Of a DNA stretch of 51,029 bases, positions 46,900 to 51,029 are shown in pieces. A program made the position numbers and the translations under genes. The notes beneath the pieces were generated by a model, which searched no databases, had not been told where the DNA came from, and worked only from the letters and a program-made list of their open reading frames with translations. Origin of the DNA: Desulfobacterales bacterium (GTDB lineage Bacteria > Desulfobacterota > Desulfobacteria > Desulfobacterales > JALSRD01); contig JALSRD010000067.1 in the NCBI GenBank assembly GCA_026984935.1, positions 1-51,029 of the forward strand. The letters are read 5' to 3'. Positions within the stretch are counted from its first letter, which is position 1, and every line of letters begins with the position of its first letter.

Positions 46900-47076
46900 A
46901 TGAACCGTTTTTATATCTTCTTGCTGCGAATTTTTCTGGGGGCCTTTTTTGCCGTTGTGCTGATGCGTTTTTTCTACCCCGCAGCCGGCGCACTTTACGT
47001 AGCCGGACTGGGGGCTTTTCTGGTAGGGTTGGCCTACCTGCTGGAAGCCGGCCGCAACCGGTCCGGCAAGGGTTAA
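46900..47076 (+). CDS. Small (58-residue) membrane protein upstream of selB
   Basis: Starts MNRFYIFLLRIFLGAFF and has two hydrophobic helices (about residues 5-25 and 30-48) and a basic C-terminus (GRNRSGKG). AGAGGG precedes the ATG and a good promoter lies just upstream. It ends 14 bp before selB, and AAGGAG at its end serves selB, so the two are probably co-transcribed. No function is recognised. Confidence 0.65.
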   Translation: MNRFYIFLLRIFLGAFFAVVLMRFFYPAAGALYVAGLGAFLVGLAYLLEAGRNRSGKG

Positions 47077-47090
47077 GGAGTCATGCAGCG

Positions 47091-49001
47091 GTGAAACAGA
47101 TTATCCTGGGTACCGCCGGCCATATCGATCATGGTAAAACGTCATTAATCCGTGCACTTACCGGTGTAGACACCGACCGGCTCAAGGAAGAGAAGCTGCG
47201 CGGCATTACCATCGAACTGGGGTTTGCGGGGTTCGATCTTCCCGGTGGGCAGCATCTGGGCATCGTGGATGTCCCCGGCCATGAAAAATTCGTCAAAAAC
47301 ATGGTGGCCGGTGCCACCGGCATCGATATCGTGGCCCTGATCATCGCCGCCGATGAAGGGGTCATGCCCCAGACCCGCGAGCATATGGAGATCTGCAGCC
47401 TGCTGGGTATCCGGTACGGCCTGGTGGTGCTCACCAAAATCGATCTGGTGGATGACGAGTGGCTCGAACTCGTCACCGAGGACATCCGTGATTTTACACG
47501 CGGCACGTTCCTGGAAGAGCGGCCCATCATTCCCGTTTCCTCGGTGACCGGCCAGGGAATCGACGCCTTTGTCGACACCCTCGACCGCCTGAGCCGTGAG
47601 GTCCCCGAGCGGCACGCCAGCGGCATTTTCAGGTTGCCGGTGGACCGCGTGTTCACTATGAAGGGGTTTGGTACGGTCATCACCGGCACGCTGATTTCAG
47701 GCCGTATCCGTAATGCCGACTCCGTAATGGTCTATCCGTCCGGGATAACTTCCAAGGTGCGCGGCATCCAGGTGCACAACCGCAGCGTCGAGGAAGCCGT
47801 GGCCGGCATGCGTACGGCGATCAACTTCCAGGGGCTTGAAAAATCCGGTGTCAAGCGCGGCGAGGTGGTCTCTGTGCCGGACGCGCTGTCCGTCAGCTAC
47901 ATGCTGGATGTGACGCTGAACTACCTGCGGGCAAACCGGAAACCGATGAAGAACCGTACCAGGGTGAGGTTTCATACCGGGACCAGTGAGATTTTCGGCA
48001 ATCTCATCCTGCTCGAAGGCGATGAAGTCAATCCCGGTGAATCCACGGTCGCCCAGGTGCGCCTGGACACCCCGGTGGCGCTCATCCGGGATGATCGCTA
48101 CGTCATTCGCAGCTACTCGCCGGTACGCACCATCGGCGGCGGACGCGTGCTCAATCCGATTCCCGAAAAGCATAAGCGCTTGAATGCCGAGGTGATCCGA
48201 TCATTAAAGCGCCTGAAGGACCGCCCGCCCGCTGAAATCATCGACCAGCATGTGGAAAATTCAAGCTACCGGGGGCTTTCTTTCAGCCAGCTGAGGCTGA
48301 TGACCAATTTGTCCGAAAAGCAGCTTCAGCAGCATGTCAGTGAACTTTTGTCCAAGCGTTGTCTGGTGCAAGTCGACCGTGACAGCCGCCGCTATGTTCA
48401 CCAGTATGCCGTGGAGGAGGCCGCGCGCCGCATGCTCGAACATCTGGAGACCTTTCACCGCGCCCATCCGCTGAAGGCCGGAATATCCAAAGAAGAGTTG
48501 AAATCGCGGTTTCCAGCGAATGTGCAGGGGAAGTTGTTTACCCTCGTTTTCAATCAGCTGATCAAGCAGCAGCGGATCCGGCAGGAAGACAATACCGTGG
48601 CCCTGGCCACACACCGGGTCTCACTGGGCAGCGACCAGGCCGACGCACGACGGAAAATCTTGGATATATATCGCAAAAGCGAACTGACTCCCCCGTATTT
48701 CAAAGAAATCGTCAAAAGCCTGGGGATTGATGCCGGTCAGGCCGAAGCGGTCTTGGTGCTGCTGCTGGATGAGGGCGTGCTGGTCAAGGCCAAGCCGGAC
48801 CTCTATTTCCACCGCCGGGCGATTCAGCGCCTGCGGGAGCGCATTACCGAATTTCTGAGCGACCACGGCCAGATGACGACGCCGCAGTTTAAGGATATGA
48901 CTGGCGTTTCGCGTAAATATTTGATACCGTTACTGGAGTATTTCGATGCCAGCCATGTGACCATTCGGGTTGGCGATGTGCGCAAACTGAGAAGCGGCTG
49001 A
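47091..49001 (+). CDS. selB: Selenocysteine-specific elongation factor SelB
   Basis: A 636-residue EF-Tu-like GTPase that brings Sec-tRNA to UGA codons marked by a SECIS hairpin. It has [12 protein letters not shown] (residues 7-18), [31 protein letters not shown] and LTKIDLVD. The C-terminal half (~375-636) is the winged-helix region that binds SECIS RNA. The start is GTG after AAGGAG. Its presence supports reading the four in-frame UGA codons in the hdr-mvh operon as selenocysteine. selA, selC and selD are not in the window. Confidence 0.95.
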   Translation: MKQIILGTAGHIDHGKTSLIRALTGVDTDRLKEEKLRGITIELGFAGFDLPGGQHLGIVDVPGHEKFVKNMVAGATGIDIVALIIAADEGVMPQTREHMEICSLLGIRYGLVVLTKIDLVDDEWLELVTEDIRDFTRGTFLEERPIIPVSSVTGQGIDAFVDTLDRLSREVPERHASGIFRLPVDRVFTMKGFGTVITGTLISGRIRNADSVMVYPSGITSKVRGIQVHNRSVEEAVAGMRTAINFQGLEKSGVKRGEVVSVPDALSVSYMLDVTLNYLRANRKPMKNRTRVRFHTGTSEIFGNLILLEGDEVNPGESTVAQVRLDTPVALIRDDRYVIRSYSPVRTIGGGRVLNPIPEKHKRLNAEVIRSLKRLKDRPPAEIIDQHVENSSYRGLSFSQLRLMTNLSEKQLQQHVSELLSKRCLVQVDRDSRRYVHQYAVEEAARRMLEHLETFHRAHPLKAGISKEELKSRFPANVQGKLFTLVFNQLIKQQRIRQEDNTVALATHRVSLGSDQADARRKILDIYRKSELTPPYFKEIVKSLGIDAGQAEAVLVLLLDEGVLVKAKPDLYFHRRAIQRLRERITEFLSDHGQMTTPQFKDMTGVSRKYLIPLLEYFDASHVTIRVGDVRKLRSG

Positions 49002-49049
49002 CGGGCGCTGCTGACAAGACAGCACGCGAGGACAGGCGGGAGAGAGGGC

Positions 49050-50756
49050 ATGGCCAAACCAGATTCACACGAAGACCGTTCGTCGAAGAAATCGAAACCC
49101 AGATCCTTTTTTTCCATTCGCAATGGTGTCATTCTGTTGCTTGCCGTTGGCTTTCTGGCGGTGGGCGCCAGAATGCTCGGGCTGTTCGGAAAGCCTGCTG
49201 CCAGTGAAAATGTCGTGGCAATCCAAGACCAGCCGATTCGCAATGAGCGGGAGCGTGCGCCCCAGGCACGGTCTGTCGAATCTTCGAGCGCCCAAGCGAA
49301 CACCCATGCCGCCGCCGGCAAAACAGCGGCGGACCTGATGGACAAGAAATTTATCGCGCTGGCAGAGACACTGACTGCCGGCCAGGCCGTCGAGCGCCTG
49401 AAGGAAAAAGAGATCGACGCCGAACATCCGGAGCCGGTCTATGTGATCGACTCTTTGGGACGCCTGGTGGGTGAATGCGCGCCGGGAAAAGTGCTGATAG
49501 CGCCTGAAGATACGCCCCTCAAAGAGATCATGGTGCCAAATGTCAAGGCGCTGGAGATCAATACCGCAGCCGCCGAGGTTGCCACACGGATGCAGCAGTC
49601 CAACGCCCCGGTGATGCCGGTGGTCGATATGGCCGGGCGCCTGGTGGGGCTGGTCTCCTCCGAAGCGCTGAAAGCGCGTGCGGCAAGTGAAGCTACGGCT
49701 GCAGCCGGCAGCCAGCATGCAGAAAAGCGGAACCGTGCGTCCGACGGCGAGGTTCAGGCGGCGCACGCAAAATCACCCGCGGCGGCCGCCCCGGCCGGCG
49801 AAACTGCACAGAGCGCCGAAAAGCACGAAACCGTCGCCGATGAGCATGCCAGAAAAGCCGGAACTGCCAAGCAAGCGTCCGTACGGAAAGCCGCAGAGGA
49901 AGGCGAAACTGAGGCCACTGCAGGCGAACAGGCCCATGCCGCCAAAGCAGCCAAGGGTGAAGAAGCCGAGCGGCGGGTTCATGAACCCGCCGCCGAAGCG
50001 GCCAAGGCTAAAGGCGTGGCCTTCGTGGAAGCCGCCGTCAAACCGCTCAAGCATGAGCTAGAAGATCGGTTTTGGGGGTGGCGGCCCAACGATATCCTGG
50101 ATTTTACCGACAACGTGAACCAGTTCCAGCTGGGTGTGCTGGAGGTGACGCGGCGCACTGCTGTGGCCCTGGCCGAGAGGATTTCACGCACGGGCACCAT
50201 CGAAGCCTTTGACGCCAATGTTCAGAACGCCATGAATTGGTTCATGGTCAAATCGAACCGCTACTGGCTGCCGTCACCCGAATACAAGTACCGTGCCGGC
50301 ATCAAGGAACTGGAGAAATACAAGGAGCGGCTGCAGCGCGGCGAAGCAACCTTTTACACCCGCCAGGACAACCTGATACCGCTGCTGGTGGCTTTTAAAG
50401 ACCTGCTGGGAAGCTGTGAAGAAAACCTGGTCAAGTCCAAAGAGGAAGACGGCAGCCCGATCAGCTTTTTCAAGGCCGACGACTACTTTTATTATGCCCA
50501 GGGTGTTGCCAGTGCCATGCATACGATACTGGAAGCGGTTGCCGAGGATTTCAAAGTCACCGTGGAGTCGCGCCGCGGTATGCAGGAGTTGGAGCACGCC
50601 ATCCACTGGTGTCATGCCGCCACCGAAATTCACCCCTGGCTGATTTTAGACAGCAGCCCCAGCAGCATTTTCGCCAATCACCGCGCCAACCTGGCGGCGC
50701 CTATCAGCCATGCCCGGTTTCACCTGGGCGTGCTGATCCGTACCCTGTCGACCTGA
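49050..50756 (+). CDS. Membrane-anchored protein with CBS-like pair and DUF2333-type domain
   Basis: 568 residues of unknown function. One membrane helix lies near residues 26-48. A CBS-like pair (~90-210) contains PVYVIDSLGRLVGE and PVMPVVDMAGRLVGLVS, resembling adenosyl-ligand sensor modules. Next is a low-complexity linker rich in Ala, Lys and Glu (~210-325). The C-terminal ~240 residues (WGWRPNDILDFTDNVNQFQLG onwards) resemble DUF2333, an uncharacterised proteobacterial domain. The ATG at 49050 follows GGGAGAGAGGGC. It lies 48 bp after selB but is not known as a selenium gene. Confidence 0.65.
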   Translation: MAKPDSHEDRSSKKSKPRSFFSIRNGVILLLAVGFLAVGARMLGLFGKPAASENVVAIQDQPIRNERERAPQARSVESSSAQANTHAAAGKTAADLMDKKFIALAETLTAGQAVERLKEKEIDAEHPEPVYVIDSLGRLVGECAPGKVLIAPEDTPLKEIMVPNVKALEINTAAAEVATRMQQSNAPVMPVVDMAGRLVGLVSSEALKARAASEATAAAGSQHAEKRNRASDGEVQAAHAKSPAAAAPAGETAQSAEKHETVADEHARKAGTAKQASVRKAAEEGETEATAGEQAHAAKAAKGEEAERRVHEPAAEAAKAKGVAFVEAAVKPLKHELEDRFWGWRPNDILDFTDNVNQFQLGVLEVTRRTAVALAERISRTGTIEAFDANVQNAMNWFMVKSNRYWLPSPEYKYRAGIKELEKYKERLQRGEATFYTRQDNLIPLLVAFKDLLGSCEENLVKSKEEDGSPISFFKADDYFYYAQGVASAMHTILEAVAEDFKVTVESRRGMQELEHAIHWCHAATEIHPWLILDSSPSSIFANHRANLAAPISHARFHLGVLIRTLST

Positions 50757-50925
50757 AGCAGGCGCGGCCAAAGTCCGCCGTCCATGATGCGCCACGGAAC
50801 TCGCGGACGCCGTGCAGCGTTTGATCAGAGGCGATCCTTTGATGGCTGCAGCCAAGTGGTCCTGCGATCGGATGCGCTGCAGAAGAAAAACGTCACCCAC
50901 GTTTTCAGACCTGAATCTTGCACAG

Positions 50926-50951
50926 ACAATTTTGAAAACTTATAAAATTGT
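50926..50951. repeat. Perfect 8-bp inverted repeat in an AT-rich island
   Basis: ACAATTTT and AAAATTGT with a 10-nt spacer, in otherwise GC-rich DNA. It overlaps a possible TTGAAA -35 box (with TGTTAT 16 nt downstream). This looks like an operator or promoter region for a gene beyond the right edge. No gene was seen in 50757-51029. Confidence 0.35.
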
Positions 50952-51029
50952 AATGTTATCTCATGGTTGTCTATGGATGCAGCGCGATATTTTTTAGCGT
51001 CATTGGTATGTTCGGAAACCTTCCATTTT

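Overview
The window looks like chromosome of a sulfate-reducing Desulfobacterota bacterium close to the Desulfosarcina/Desulfococcus group. This is inferred from the high GC content, the gene families and above all the HdrA/MvhD/FrhB/MvhGA electron-transfer set with selenocysteine codons; no 16S gene is present to prove it.

Left part (1-22.5 kb), mostly housekeeping. It holds a radical SAM/SPASM-like enzyme; a folate branch (pabA and a pabB-pabC fusion) on the minus strand behind an attenuator-like hairpin; a second radical SAM protein overlapping prmA; a PLP decarboxylase with a RidA protein; and a minus-strand run of HlyD, MFS exporter, tdh, kbl, glyA and an SpmA-SpmB-type membrane protein. 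Tdh, Kbl and GlyA together turn threonine into glycine and serine. A promoter-to-terminator stretch with no gene (about 17.12-17.45 kb) may encode a structured RNA. It is followed by a dynamin-like GTPase, a rhomboid protease with helical repeats, and a zinc-ribbon/Yip1-like membrane protein.

Middle (22.7-46.2 kb), a hydrogenase island. hypA-hypB-hypC-hypF-hypD-hypE make the NiFe(CN)2CO cofactor. Next is a PAS-PAS-AAA+-Fis sigma-54 activator, and 380 bp after it a good sigma-54 promoter. That promoter precedes a large operon: hydrogenase endopeptidase, HdrA, MvhD, an HdrC-HdrB-like protein, an FrhB-like protein, MvhG and MvhA. Four of these genes (hdrA, mvhD, hdrCB, mvhA) are each interrupted by one in-frame UGA exactly where the family has a functional cysteine. 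Each UGA is followed 15-17 nt later by a short hairpin, so all four are read here as selenoproteins. The set resembles the selenium-containing Vhu-Hdr electron-bifurcating complex of methanogens, in a bacterial operon. hdrA is also fused in frame to an N-terminal helix-turn-helix domain. A separate periplasmic, Tat-exported [NiFe] hydrogenase operon of the Hyb type (small subunit, HybA, HybB, large subunit, endopeptidase) follows.

Right part (46.3-51 kb). It holds tRNA-Arg(TCG) and tRNA-His(GTG), a sigma-70 promoter, a tiny membrane protein gene, selB (the elongation factor needed to decode the UGA codons) and a CBS/DUF2333-type membrane protein. selA, selD and tRNA-Sec are not in the window.

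Three copies of a dispersed, partly palindromic ~190 bp repeat sit just 3' of the decarboxylase, the sigma-54 activator and mvhA, all in the same orientation relative to those genes.
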